64,000 bases of DNA from Arthrobacter sp. zg-Y1171 (GCF_025244845.1 NZ_CP104264.1:372001-436000), one strand, 5' to 3'. Positions 18,972 through 27,692 are shown, counted from the first letter of the stretch. The notes: generated by a model from the letters alone, not told the origin. Numbers and translations: made by a program.

Positions 18972-19327
18972 GCCTCATACTCCTTGGTCGGCCGTGCGGG
19001 CCGACAGGTAATGGCCGCCGGAAACGGCGGCAGGGGATACAGCGAGTGATTACGAAGGGTGATGCTAGGCGGGGCGGGTTACGAGCAGGTGTCCGTCCGG
19101 TGACATGCGTCCATGCATGAGCTTCGGGAAGGTTCCGCCGCGTCCCCCGAGGAGGCGGAAAAGTGATCGCCAGCACAGTGTACGGCCTCACACCCCCACT
19201 TCCTGCCACGAGGTACCGAGGAGTAACAAAGGAACGCCCGCTCACCGAGGGTGCCACGAAGGTTCGGCCCCTTATGGTCGTAGTGAACGCAAAACGAGTT
19301 CCTATCCGCCGAAGAGGAGGCCAATAC
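18972..19327. other. Intergenic region between secreted nuclease and galT
   Basis: This 356-base divergent region must hold the promoters of both flanking genes. On the minus strand TAGCAT near 19060 could be a -10 box. On the plus strand TATGGT near 19273 is a weak candidate. A small GC hairpin (CGGCCGTGCGGGCCG) lies near 18990. I see no gene, repeat or clear operator; no Pho-box pattern was found. Confidence 0.4.
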
Positions 19328-20491
19328 GTGTCCGGCCAGTTCCCTGCTGCTGATTCCGGTGCGGTTGTGCAACCGATCGTCCACCGCCGGCACCGGCTCG
19401 CCGACGGCCGGGAGTCGCTGTTCTTCACCGACCGCGGCGGGCGACCGGTGGAAACCGTCGTGGATGCCCGTCCGCTGGATCCCCGTTCCGGCAACGGGGA
19501 GGTGCGCTTCGACCGGCTAACGGGGGAGTGGGTGGCAGTGGCCGCCCACCGCCAGGCCCGGACCTACCTGCCGCCCGCCGACCAGTGCCCCCTGTGCCCC
19601 ACCCGTCCGGGACGGAGGTCGGAAATCCCGGCGGAGGATTTCGACGTCGTGGTCTTCGAGAACCGTTTCCCCTCCCTGGGACCGGAACTCGGCATCCTGC
19701 CGGAGCCGGAGCCGGAGCCGGAGGGGACAGGGGATGAACGTGCGCTGTGGGGGCGCCCCTCGCCCGCGTTCGGCCGCTGCGAGGTGGTGGTCTTCACCCC
19801 GGAGCACAACGGCTCCTTCGCCTCGCTGCCGTACACCCGCGCCCGCACCGTCGTCGAGGCCTGGGCGCAGCGCACCGGGGAACTCTCGGCCCTGCCGGGC
19901 ATTGCGCATGTGTTTCCCTTCGAGAACCGGGGCCAGGACATCGGCGTCACGCTGCACCACCCGCACGGGCAGATCTACGCCTATCCGTATGCGGCGCCCC
20001 ATGCCGCCCGGCTGGCCCAACGCTCCCGGCAGCACCTGTCCGAGCATGGCCGGGCACTGATGGGCGAGCTGCTCCGGGACGAGTCCGAGGCCGGGGACCG
20101 TATGGTCCTGGCGGGCAGGCACTTTTCCGCGTATGTGCCGTACGCAGCCCGCTGGCCGCTGGAAATCCACCTGGTGCCGCACCGCCAGGTCCCGGACCTG
20201 GCCGCGCTCAGGCGGGAGGAGCGCGACGAACTCGCTGCCGTCTACCTCGAACTGCTGCAGCGGGTGGACGGACTGTACGGCACCCCCACCCCGTACATTT
20301 CCGCCTGGCACCAGACGCCGGTGAATGCCGCTGATCGGGAGGCGGGCTGGCTGCACCTGCAGCTCACCAGTCCCCGACGGGCAGCGGACAAACTGAAGTT
20401 CCTGGCCGGCTCCGAGGCGGCGATGGGTGCCTTCATCAACGACACCACTGCGGAGCAGACCGCCGCCCGCCTTCGGGAGGTGCGCGTATGA
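19328..20491 (+). CDS. galT: Galactose-1-phosphate uridylyltransferase
   Basis: A 387-residue protein from GTG 19328, eight bases or so after a strong AGGAGG; an in-frame ATG at 19163 lacks such a site. GalT exchanges UMP between UDP-glucose and galactose-1-phosphate in the Leloir pathway. The active-site motif is VTLHHPHGQIYAYP, with the nucleophilic His in HPH. An N-terminal zinc-type CPLCP and VVVFENRFPSL are typical of the family. The C-terminal EIHLVPHRQVPDLAAL matches the second HIT-like half. Its stop overlaps the galK start by four bases (ATGA). Confidence 0.94.
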   Translation: MSGQFPAADSGAVVQPIVHRRHRLADGRESLFFTDRGGRPVETVVDARPLDPRSGNGEVRFDRLTGEWVAVAAHRQARTYLPPADQCPLCPTRPGRRSEIPAEDFDVVVFENRFPSLGPELGILPEPEPEPEGTGDERALWGRPSPAFGRCEVVVFTPEHNGSFASLPYTRARTVVEAWAQRTGELSALPGIAHVFPFENRGQDIGVTLHHPHGQIYAYPYAAPHAARLAQRSRQHLSEHGRALMGELLRDESEAGDRMVLAGRHFSAYVPYAARWPLEIHLVPHRQVPDLAALRREERDELAAVYLELLQRVDGLYGTPTPYISAWHQTPVNAADREAGWLHLQLTSPRRAADKLKFLAGSEAAMGAFINDTTAEQTAARLREVRV

Positions 20492-21699
20492 GCGCGCCGG
20501 TTCAGCCGGTGCAGTCCCGGGCGGAGAACCTTGTCCGGCGCTTTGCCGAGGTGTAGGGCGCCGAGCCCGACGGCGTGTGGCGGGCTCCCGGGCGAGTGAA
20601 CCTGATCGGCGAACACACGGACTACAACAACGGCTTCGTCCTGCCGTTCGCCATCGACCGCAGTGCCCTCGTGGCCGTGCGGCTGCGCCGGCCGGGGGAA
20701 ACAGGGGAGCCCGACGTCGTGCGCCTCGCCTCCACCTATGCACCCGAGGGTGGGGAGCTGTCCCGTGCGCAGTTCCGTACCGGCGGGCTGGAGCCGGGCG
20801 GGGCCGGCGGCTGGGCGGCGTATCCGGCGGGTGTGGTGTTCGCACTGGAGCACAGCGCCGGCGTCGTTGTTCCTGGTTTTGACCTGCTGCTGGATTCCAG
20901 CGTGCCGGTAGGTGCCGGCCTGTCCTCATCGCACGCCGTGGAAGTGGCCGTGATCGTGGCGCTGAACGAGCTGCTGGAGCTGGGCATGGACCGGCCGCGG
21001 ATGGCCCGGCTGACCCAGTACGCCGAAAACGAATTCGTCGGTGCGCCCACGGGCATCATGGACCAGTCGGCATCGCTGATGGGACAGGCGGGCGGTGCGC
21101 TGTTCCTGGACTGCCGCAGCCTCGACTCCGAAACCGTGCCGCTGCCCCTGGCCCGGCACGGACTGGAAGTGCTGGTCATCGATACGCGGGTGGTCCACAG
21201 CCACGCCGACGGCGGCTACAGCGCCCGGCGCTCGTCCTGCGAACGCGGAGCGGCGGCGCTGGGTGCGGCGTCGCTGCGGGAGGTGCCTGCCGGTACCTCC
21301 CTGGACCGGTTGGACGGGGAAACCCGGCGGCGGGTCCGGCACGTGCTTGGAGAGAACGAACGCGTGCTGCAGGTTGTCGGGCACCTGCGGGATGGCGACG
21401 TCGCCGGCATCGGGAACCTGCTGACCGCTTCCCATGCCTCGCTGCGGGATGACTTCGAAGTGTCCTGCCCGGAGCTGGACCTGGCCGTGGACACGGCGCT
21501 CGCCGCCGGTGCGCTGGGTGCCCGGATGACCGGCGGGGGATTCGGCGGCTCGGTCATTGCCTTGGTCCGGCAGGAGGACGAGGATCAGGTCCGTGCGGCT
21601 GTGCGGGGGGCCTTCGCGGGTAGAGGTTTCCGGGAGCCTGCACTGTTCACGGTGCTTCCCGCGGACGGGGCCGGACGGATCCGGGTCACCCGGCCCTGA
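20488..21699 (+). pseudogene. galK: Galactokinase with in-frame amber codon near the N-terminus
   Basis: The normal ATG 20488 overlaps the galT stop. Codon 23 is TAG (20554-20556) in the frame, at the place where relatives have the Tyr of FAEVYGAEP; TAC to TAG is one base change. The frame then continues intact through PGRVNLIGEHTDYNNG (substrate and catalytic Arg/Asp), VPVGAGLSSSHA (ATP loop) and ARMTGGGFGGS. A restart at GTG 20575, 19 bases after the stop, would give 374 residues and lose only the first 29, keeping all catalytic motifs. The gene may thus be inactive, partly active by reinitiation, or intact if the base is a sequencing error. Confidence 0.85.
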
Positions 21700-22315
21700 G
21701 GGGAATGACTGCCCGGCCGCTCCGGTCGCCCGCATTGCCGTCCTCGCCCTGCGAATACACCGCGAAGGAAATCGTTGCGGTTTTTTCACCCCACTGCACG
21801 GAAAAGGCTCCGCCACTGAACGGATCGTAGCCGTCATCGGTCAGCACCTGGTCCCGGTATGCGTAGACCGGGCCTTGCACCTGTTCGTAGACGGCATGCG
21901 AGCCGATCAACAAAATGCTCTGGTTGTTGATCAGCAGTGTGTGCTCTCCCGCCGGCGCTGAGATTCTTTGGTAGCCGAGCCCCGAGAAGAAAAGGGTGAG
22001 GAATCCATATCCAGCAAGGAGGAGCAACCATGCGCAGGTGATGATGCCGCCGAGGAAGCCGGCGGCCCGACGCAGAAAGACATGGCGAAAGAGGCCGCTG
22101 AACCAGGGAATGAGTGTCCAGGAAGCTCCGAGGAAGAAACACCAGGCCGCCACCAGTGCAGCCACGATCAACTGGCCTGTGCCGATTCCCGCCCCGAGGT
22201 AAAGCAGGGTCCCGCTGGCTTGGAGCACGCGGAGGAGATAGGCCAGAGCCATAAGGCTTGCCGCCTGGACCAACGAGTTCGCCCCGGAGATGATGCGCGG
22301 CGGCAGACCCGTCAT
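21686..22315 (-). CDS. Membrane protein of unknown function, coupled to marR
   Basis: A 209-residue protein with hydrophobic segments at about 12-35, 45-68 and 80-108, then an extracytoplasmic or cytoplasmic soluble domain of about 100 residues with several aromatic strands (TLLINNQSILLIGSHAVYE). The ATG overlaps the marR stop by four bases, so it is co-translated with the regulator, and its 3' end overlaps the galK end by 14 bases on the opposite strand. I do not recognise a family. Pairing with a MarR gene suggests a role in sensing or exporting a compound, but that is inference. Confidence 0.7.
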   Translation of the reverse strand: MTGLPPRIISGANSLVQAASLMALAYLLRVLQASGTLLYLGAGIGTGQLIVAALVAAWCFFLGASWTLIPWFSGLFRHVFLRRAAGFLGGIITCAWLLLLAGYGFLTLFFSGLGYQRISAPAGEHTLLINNQSILLIGSHAVYEQVQGPVYAYRDQVLTDDGYDPFSGGAFSVQWGEKTATISFAVYSQGEDGNAGDRSGRAVIPLRAG

Positions 22316-22788
22316 TTCTTGGCGTCCGCTCCACGGCCTATCTCGGCATGGACGGCGCGCATGCCCTGTTCGAGCGCGCGCAGGTCATTGATCGACAGCC
22401 GGGAGAGAATATCGACATTAAGTTCGGGGCGTCCGGCCACGAGCCGGCGCACCACCGTCCGTCCCAGCGGCGTTGCCTTCACCCGGCGTACCCGTGCATC
22501 CAGGGGATCCTCCGAACGGACGGCCACGCCCTGGGCAACGAGCCGGTCGATCAGGCCGGACATGGACGCCATGGAGACTCCGAAGGACTCCGAGAGGCCC
22601 CGGCCGGTGGCACCCTCCTCGGCGGTGACAAGAACGGTCAGGACCTTCAACTGGCGCACTGTCAGGTCCGTGGACAGCAGCGGATCGAGGAAGGCGGGTA
22701 GGGCCGTCGACTGCAGGGAATCGGCCAGTTCTTCGAGATTCAGCAGCACACGTTCGCGCTCCTGTTGCTCATTGCTTCCTTCGGTCAT
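22312..22788 (-). CDS. MarR family transcriptional regulator
   Basis: A 158-residue winged-helix protein. The DNA-binding part is TVRQLKVLTVLVTAEEGATG, then GLSESFGVSMASMSGLIDRLVAQGVAVRSEDPLDAR, which contains the recognition helix (SMASMSGLIDRL) and the basic wing (RSEDPLDARVRRVKATPLG). Such proteins usually repress their own gene and a divergent one and release DNA on binding a phenolic or similar ligand. The divergent monooxygenase at 23009 is therefore the likely target, with the inverted repeat near 22855-22873 as a possible operator. Confidence 0.9.
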   Translation of the reverse strand: MTEGSNEQQERERVLLNLEELADSLQSTALPAFLDPLLSTDLTVRQLKVLTVLVTAEEGATGRGLSESFGVSMASMSGLIDRLVAQGVAVRSEDPLDARVRRVKATPLGRTVVRRLVAGRPELNVDILSRLSINDLRALEQGMRAVHAEIGRGADAKK

Positions 22789-22854
22789 GAGTTCACCGTA
22801 GTGGCCGCGGACGTGTCGGCAAACACAGGGGTCAGCGAACCCTCAGTCAAATTA

Positions 22855-22875
22855 GTTAGGGTGAGGCTAACCGTT
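22855..22875. promoter_or_regulatory. Inverted repeat, candidate MarR operator or iron box
   Basis: GTTAG-N7-CTAAC is a perfect inverted repeat in the marR/monooxygenase intergenic region. The overlapping 19 bases 22857-22875 (TAGGGTGAGGCTAACCGTT) also match about 15 positions of the DtxR/IdeR iron-box consensus. The sequence alone does not decide between the two. Confidence 0.4.
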
Positions 22876-23008
22876 TATCGGTTTTTGAGATATACCGGCG
22901 TCCCCGCGGCTGCAGTTCGGAGTGAGACGGACTCCGAGCGCACCGGCGTCGTAGTCCTCCCGCTCTGCCCTGGGCCACGGGAACGCGCAAGCGAAGCGAG
23001 GACACTAC

Positions 23009-24823
23009 ATGAGCAGCACGCAAACCCCCATAGCGTACGAGCGCATAGAAGACGGCCTGGACGTCGAGGCGTTGAGGGCGAAGTACAAGGCGGAAAGGGA
23101 CCGGCGGATCCGCCCGGACGGCGCCACCCAGTACCAGCCCGCCAAGGGAAAATTCGGCTACTACGCCACTGATCCCTACACTCCCCGCACCGAGCGGGAG
23201 CCATTGACGGACACCGTTGAGGTGCTGGTGATCGGCGGCGGGTTCGGCGGGCTGATGACCGGAGCCCGGCTGCGGGAGGCAGGCGTCGAAAGCATCCGCA
23301 TGATGGACGAAGCCGGCGACTTCGGCGGCACCTGGTACTGGAACCGCTACCCCGGCATCCGCTGTGACATCCAGTCCTACGTCTACCTGCCGCTGCTCGA
23401 AGAAGTGGGTTACATGCCCAGCGAGCGTTACGCGCGGGGCGAGGAAATCCGCCGGCACGCCGTGGCCATCGCCGAACGCTTCGACCTGTACCGCGACACC
23501 GTTTTCTCCACCCGCGTCACCGGCCTGACCTGGGACGACGAAGCGCTGGAATGGATTGTCACCACCGACCGCGGGGACTCAATGCGGGCCCGCTACGTGA
23601 TCACCTCCTCCGGAACGCTCACCCAGCCGAAGCTGCCGGGCATCCCGGGCATCGACTCCTTCAAGGGGCACACCTTCCACACCAGCCGGTGGGACTACGG
23701 CTACACCGGGGGAGACCAGTCCGGCAACCTCACCGGACTCGCGGACAAGAAGGTGGCCGTGGTCGGCACCGGTGCCACGGGCATCCAGGTGATTCCCATG
23801 GTGGCGCGCGACGCCGAGCAGCTCCTGGTCTTCCAGCGCACGCCGTCGTCCGTGGATATCCGGAACAACCGCCCCACCGATCCGGCCTGGGCCGCCTCAC
23901 TGAAGCCGGGCTGGCAGAAGGAACGCATGGAGAACTTCCTTGCCGTGGTCTCCGGGGAACCGGTGGAGCAGGACCTCACCCGGGACGGCTGGACCTCCGT
24001 CCCGCAGCTGCACCGCAAGATGATCAGCGGCGCCGTCGACAAATCCGTGTCCGCGGAGGAGCGCGAACGCCTCGACGAACTCGTCGACTTCCGGAAAATG
24101 AACTCCATCCGCGCCCGGGTGGACGAGGAAGTCTACGATCCGAAGACGGCTGAACTGCTCAAGCCCTGGTACCGCTACATGTGCAAGCGTCCGACCTTCA
24201 GCGACTACTACCTGGAGACCTTCAACCTGCCCAACGTGACGCTGGTGGATACGGCGGACTTCGGCGGCATCACCCGCATCACCGAGAACACCATTGTGGT
24301 GGGCGACGAGGAATACGAGGTGGACTGCATCATCTTCGCCACCGGCTTTGAGGTAGGCGTCTCCGGTGTCACCTCCGGGGCCATGCCGGTAACCGGGCGC
24401 AGCGGCCAGACCCTGCTGGAAGCCTGGGGCCGGGGCCCGCGGACGCTGCACGGCTTCTACACGCACGGCTTCCCGAACCTGTTCCACCTCGGCTCGCTGC
24501 AGAACGCCAACTCGGTGAACTTTGTCCACATCCTGATGGAACAGGCCAACCACATCGGCGCCGTCATCGGCAGGGCGCGCGAGGTGGGTGCCCGCTACAT
24601 AGAACCCACGGCGGAAGCCGAGGCCGCCTGGGGCGAAACCATCCAGCGGACCTCCGCGGACAACCGCAAGTTCGCCGCCGAATGCACGCCCGGCTACTAC
24701 AACCGCGAGGGCAACCCGCCGCCCGTCAGCTTCTCCTTCAGCCCGGGGCCGGTGGTGTTCCACCGGCTGCTGAAGCAGTGGCGTGAGGAAAGCATCGACG
24801 AGGTGCTGGTGACTGAGGGGTAG
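23009..24823 (+). CDS. Flavin-containing monooxygenase, Baeyer-Villiger type
   Basis: A 604-residue protein. The FAD fold is VLVIGGGFGGLMTG (about 73-84). The diagnostic Baeyer-Villiger motif FxGxxxHxxxW(P/D) is exact: Phe218, Gly220, His224, Trp228, Asp229. The NADPH fold is VAVVGTGATGIQVIP near 250, and the late ATGFEVG motif is present. The enzyme inserts oxygen next to a ketone, making an ester or lactone, using NADPH and O2. The N-terminal extension of about 65 residues fits the larger cyclohexanone/steroid or phenylacetone monooxygenase-like members. The substrate is unknown. It diverges from marR. Confidence 0.92.
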   Translation: MSSTQTPIAYERIEDGLDVEALRAKYKAERDRRIRPDGATQYQPAKGKFGYYATDPYTPRTEREPLTDTVEVLVIGGGFGGLMTGARLREAGVESIRMMDEAGDFGGTWYWNRYPGIRCDIQSYVYLPLLEEVGYMPSERYARGEEIRRHAVAIAERFDLYRDTVFSTRVTGLTWDDEALEWIVTTDRGDSMRARYVITSSGTLTQPKLPGIPGIDSFKGHTFHTSRWDYGYTGGDQSGNLTGLADKKVAVVGTGATGIQVIPMVARDAEQLLVFQRTPSSVDIRNNRPTDPAWAASLKPGWQKERMENFLAVVSGEPVEQDLTRDGWTSVPQLHRKMISGAVDKSVSAEERERLDELVDFRKMNSIRARVDEEVYDPKTAELLKPWYRYMCKRPTFSDYYLETFNLPNVTLVDTADFGGITRITENTIVVGDEEYEVDCIIFATGFEVGVSGVTSGAMPVTGRSGQTLLEAWGRGPRTLHGFYTHGFPNLFHLGSLQNANSVNFVHILMEQANHIGAVIGRAREVGARYIEPTAEAEAAWGETIQRTSADNRKFAAECTPGYYNREGNPPPVSFSFSPGPVVFHRLLKQWREESIDEVLVTEG

Positions 24824-24840
24824 CCACCCTGTGCCTCAGC

Positions 24841-24958
24841 CCCGCTCACCTGCGGGGCTCGGCACCCCCGCTCACCTGCGGGGCCTGGCTCCGGCGGCAA
24901 CGAAATTCCAGAGCTCGCAGAGCTCGCTTGGAATATTAAAGCCGCCTCCGCCAGGCCC
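24841..24958. repeat. REP-like palindromic cluster after the monooxygenase gene
   Basis: Two identical 18-base copies of CCCGCTCACCTGCGGGGC (24841-24858 and 24867-24884) each fold into a small hairpin. They run into a long hairpin whose arms are 24881-24898 (GGGCCTGGCTCCGGCGGC) and 24941-24958 (GCCGCCTCCGCCAGGCCC), 15 of 18 bases pairing. Inside is a nested ATTCCA/TGGAAT pair. It could act as the terminator, but there is no T run. Confidence 0.65.
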
Positions 24959-25009
24959 CTACGGGTGTATGTCACCCCTGGTAGTCAGCGGTGCAGTCAC
25001 CGACAGGCG

Positions 25010-25029
25010 GCGCGCACCTTCGTGCGTGC
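25010..25029 (-). terminator. Possible terminator of the SMP-30-like gene
   Basis: GCGCGCAC and GTGCGTGC form a short stem (one G-U pair on one strand) with a CTTC loop about 20 bases past the stop at 25049. No T run follows on the minus strand, so this is weak. Confidence 0.3.
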
Positions 25030-25048
25030 TGTTCTGGGTGGGGGGAGG

Positions 25049-26107
25049 TTAGCCGCCGTTTGATTGGCGGATGCCGGTGGACAGGGATTCGAATTCGTAG
25101 ATGAAGCCGCCGGCAGGGCCGCTGACCGTAAGGTAGGCCTCGTTGGTGTCGGGCTTGATGGCGATATTGGTGGCCGAGGTGAGGCCTTCCCGGTCTTCGC
25201 CGGGGACGGTGACGGTGGACAGGAGTTCGCCCCGGGGGCTGTAGACAAAGATGCGGGGCTGTCCGTGGACAGCCTGGTAGACATTGCCGTCGGCGTCCAC
25301 GGCGTTTGAATCCGTCTGGCTGGTGCCGCCGTCAAAGTGCATGCCGGGGTGCGAGGTGGTGACTTCGGTTTTGTCCTCGTTGAGAACCAGGTAGTCGATC
25401 CGGTTGTCCATGTACTGGCTGACCCACAGGGCTTTGAAGTCCTCGCTGAAGGAGATGCCGTTCGGGGCGGCAAGGTTCTCGGCGAGGACGGTGGCCTCGG
25501 CGGTGTCCTTATCGATCCGCACCACGCGGCCCTGGGCTTCCCATGCCGGATCCGCGTAGCCGGTGGAATCGCTGACGAAGAGGTTTCCCTCCTCGTCGAA
25601 GGCCAGGTCGTCCGGGCGCATGGGGGCGCCGTCGACGTCGCCGGTAAAGAAGGTCTTGTGATCCTGGCCGTCGGCGGTGATGCTGTCGATTTTTCCGCCG
25701 GCAAAGTCCGTCAGGTAGATCCGGCCGTCCTTCGGGCTGAACTGCGCTGAGGTGTAGGCGCCGTTGCCCTCGGTGTAGACGCGGGAAACGGATTCATCCT
25801 CCACGTCCACCCGCATCACCTTGGCTTCGCCGGCCGGAGCCGTGACATCGACAACGAACAGGCCGCCGTCGGGCCCGAACGTGGGGCCTTCGATGAGGGT
25901 CATGCCGGTTTCCGGATGGATGGAGCTGACCTGGAGCACCCGCTCGGCGGTCTGTTCGGGGACCCCATGCATTCCGGTGCTCGACGCCGATTCGTCACGA
26001 TCGCCGTCGTCTCCGGCAGCGCATCCGCTGAGCGCTGCGGCCAGGCCCAGCGTGAGTGCGGCCAGGCGGACCGGCTTCGAAAAAGAGAAAGAGGTGCGGC
26101 GGGACAT
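25049..26107 (-). CDS. SMP-30/gluconolactonase-like beta-propeller lipoprotein
   Basis: A 352-residue protein. The signal RLAALTLGLAAALSGCAAG ends in lipobox LSGC, so the protein is lipid-anchored outside the cell. The mature part is a beta-propeller with repeated blades such as EGPTFGPDGGLFVVDV, RPDDLAFDEEGNLFVSD and APNGISFSEDFKALWVS, the SMP-30/gluconolactonase signature style. Members hydrolyse lactones or bind sugars; no specific substrate can be given. An unusually good inverted repeat at 26141-26171 lies 34 bases upstream of the start and may be its operator. Confidence 0.85.
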   Translation of the reverse strand: MSRRTSFSFSKPVRLAALTLGLAAALSGCAAGDDGDRDESASSTGMHGVPEQTAERVLQVSSIHPETGMTLIEGPTFGPDGGLFVVDVTAPAGEAKVMRVDVEDESVSRVYTEGNGAYTSAQFSPKDGRIYLTDFAGGKIDSITADGQDHKTFFTGDVDGAPMRPDDLAFDEEGNLFVSDSTGYADPAWEAQGRVVRIDKDTAEATVLAENLAAPNGISFSEDFKALWVSQYMDNRIDYLVLNEDKTEVTTSHPGMHFDGGTSQTDSNAVDADGNVYQAVHGQPRIFVYSPRGELLSTVTVPGEDREGLTSATNIAIKPDTNEAYLTVSGPAGGFIYEFESLSTGIRQSNGG

Positions 26108-26140
26108 GCTGGGGCTCCGATGCGGTTAGGGACTGCGGAA

Positions 26141-26171
26141 GCAATTACTTAGGACAACCCTAAGTGATTGC
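26141..26171. promoter_or_regulatory. Long inverted repeat, candidate operator of the SMP-30-like gene
   Basis: GCAATTACTTAGG and CCTAAGTGATTGC are 13-base arms with one mismatch around ACAAC. The symmetry and the position just upstream of the lipoprotein start fit a repressor site. The core CTTAGG-N5-CCTAAG resembles, but does not match, the 19-base DtxR iron box, whose half sites are nine bases apart. Confidence 0.5.
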
Positions 26172-26310
26172 CGCCTTCGCCGGCATGGACCTAGAGGGAA
26201 GCCGTGATGAGCGGTCCCTTCTGTACAGCAAAGGCGGTCTGGAACCCACTTAGCCAGCATCAGCTGTACACAAGGAGGTGCCGGGCCTGCAGAGCCTGGC
26301 CGTTAAACAA

Positions 26311-26342
26311 AAGAAGCGGCCCCTGATCAGGGGCCGCTTCTT
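26311..26342 (-). terminator. Rho-independent terminator after tRNA-Ser(TGA)
   Basis: AAGAAGCGGCCCCT and AGGGGCCGCTTCTT form a perfect 14-base stem with loop GATC and a T-rich tail on the minus strand. Confidence 0.88.
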
Positions 26343-26349
26343 TGTTGTC

Positions 26350-26440
26350 TGGCGGAAGGTAAGGGATTCGAACCCTTGGTACGGGGTTACCGCACACTGG
26401 TTTTCAAGACCAGCTCCATCGGCCGCTCGGACAACCTTCC
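26350..26440 (-). tRNA. tRNA-Ser (anticodon TGA)
   Basis: A class II tRNA with acceptor stem GGAAGGT/ACCTTCC, discriminator G and an encoded CCA end (26352-26350). The anticodon arm CTGGTCTTGAAAACCAG gives anticodon TGA. A long variable arm and a GGTTCGAATCC T-arm confirm serine. Confidence 0.96.
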
Positions 26441-26502
26441 TCACTATGTAGTCTGGCAGAAGGGATGAAATCACCAAAATTCCCTAAACCTGGAAGGACA
26501 GC

Positions 26503-27480
26503 ATGAAAGCCATCGTTATTGGAACACCCGGCGGACCGGAAGCACTGGAACTGCAGGATGTTCCTGCTCCCGAGGCCGGACCGGGCGAGGTCCTGATCGA
26601 CGTCATTGCCGCCGGCATCAACCGCGCAGACGTGATGCAGCGCCAGGGTTACTACCCGGTGCCCGCCGGAGCATCCGAGTATCCGGGCCTGGAAGTCTCC
26701 GGCCGCATTGCTGCGCTGGGTGAGGGCGTTGAAGGCTTCGCAGTGGGAACCGAAGTGGTGGCACTGCTGACCGGCGGCGGATACGCCGAGCAGGTTGCCG
26801 TCCCCGCCGGGCAGGTCCTGCCCCTCCCGGACGGCTTCGACGCCGTGACCTCCGCGTCCCTGCCGGAAACCGCCGCCACCGTGTTCTCCAACCTCTTTAT
26901 GGCCGCCGGCGTCAAGGAGGGGGACTACGTCCTCATCCACGGCGCCACGGGCGGCATCGGCACCATGGCCATCCAGATGGTCGCCGCGTTCGACGCCGTT
27001 CCGATGGTGACCGCAGGGTCGGCCGAAAAGCTGGAACTGGCCGAATCGCTCGGCGCGAAGGTCCTTATCAACTACAAGGAGCAGGACTTCGTCGAGGCGG
27101 TGCATGAAGCCACTGACGGCCACGGTGCGGACGTCATCCTCGACGTCGTCGGTGCGAAATACCTGCAGCGGAACCTGGACGCGCTCGCCGTCGCAGGCCG
27201 TTTGGTGATCATCGGGCTGCAGGGCGGCACCAAGGCGGAGCTGAACCTGAACCAGCTCATGACCAAGCGCGCCGCCGTCATCGGCACCACCCTGCGCGGC
27301 CGGCCCGTGGAGGAAAAGGCCGCCATCATGTCCGCCGTCGGCGAGTACGTCTGGCCGTTGCTGGTTTCCGGCCAGATCCGGCCCCTCGTGGACCGCACCT
27401 TCCCGCTGGCCGACGCCGCCGCCGCGCACGAGTATTTCGACTCCGGGCAGCACGCGGGAAAGATCCTGCTGACGAGCTAG
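26503..27480 (+). CDS. Zinc-free NAD(P)H:quinone oxidoreductase (MDR family)
   Basis: A 325-residue protein of typical length. The start is MKAIVIGTPGGPEALELQDVP, preceded by GGAAGGA. AGINRADVMQRQGYYP is the quinone oxidoreductase motif that replaces the zinc-ligand region of alcohol dehydrogenases. The cofactor fold is LIHGATGGIGTMAIQMV near 145-160. The C-terminal VDRTFPLADAAAAHEYFDSGQHAGKILL is diagnostic of the Qor/PIG3 subgroup. It reduces quinones or enones with NADPH. It is monocistronic, ending at the hairpin 27527-27560. Confidence 0.9.
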   Translation: MKAIVIGTPGGPEALELQDVPAPEAGPGEVLIDVIAAGINRADVMQRQGYYPVPAGASEYPGLEVSGRIAALGEGVEGFAVGTEVVALLTGGGYAEQVAVPAGQVLPLPDGFDAVTSASLPETAATVFSNLFMAAGVKEGDYVLIHGATGGIGTMAIQMVAAFDAVPMVTAGSAEKLELAESLGAKVLINYKEQDFVEAVHEATDGHGADVILDVVGAKYLQRNLDALAVAGRLVIIGLQGGTKAELNLNQLMTKRAAVIGTTLRGRPVEEKAAIMSAVGEYVWPLLVSGQIRPLVDRTFPLADAAAAHEYFDSGQHAGKILLTS

Positions 27481-27526
27481 GCAAGCAACCCGCCGGGCGG
27501 CATCCCGCCCGGCAGAATCCCCGACG

Positions 27527-27560
27527 ACGACGGCGGCCGCGCACCTGTGCGGCCGCCGTC
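27527..27560 (+). terminator. Hairpin terminator after the quinone oxidoreductase gene
   Basis: GACGGCGGCCGC (27529-27540) pairs with GCGGCCGCCGTC (27549-27560). The stem base ACGACGGCGG is shared with three other terminators here. Confidence 0.75.
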
Positions 27561-27645
27561 ACGTATGTCTGTGACCGCCGCCTCACGCGCTGGTAATCTC
27601 AAGGTGCAGGGCCACTCCCTGCCCCCGTTCGGTACGTATGTCAAT

Positions 27646-27673
27646 GCAGACAAGCCACCGCAGACAAGTCACC
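27646..27673 (+). repeat. 14-base tandem repeat in the cstA leader
   Basis: GCAGACAAGCCACC is followed at once by GCAGACAAGTCACC, 20 bases before the cstA start. Its meaning is unknown; it could be a regulator site in direct orientation. Confidence 0.5.
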
Positions 27674-27692
27674 GCTGACAAAAGGGATCATC

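Noticed and set aside
20488..20556. A separate small gene of 22 codons ending at the TAG in galK
   Set aside because: Its residues match the normal galactokinase N-terminus, so a nonsense change in galK explains it better.
24841..24884. Two direct repeats considered as a minimal CRISPR array
   Set aside because: Only two copies with an eight-base gap; no spacers and no cas genes.
26142..26170. Palindrome considered as a DtxR/IdeR iron box
   Set aside because: Half sites are five, not nine, bases apart, so the 19-base consensus is not met.
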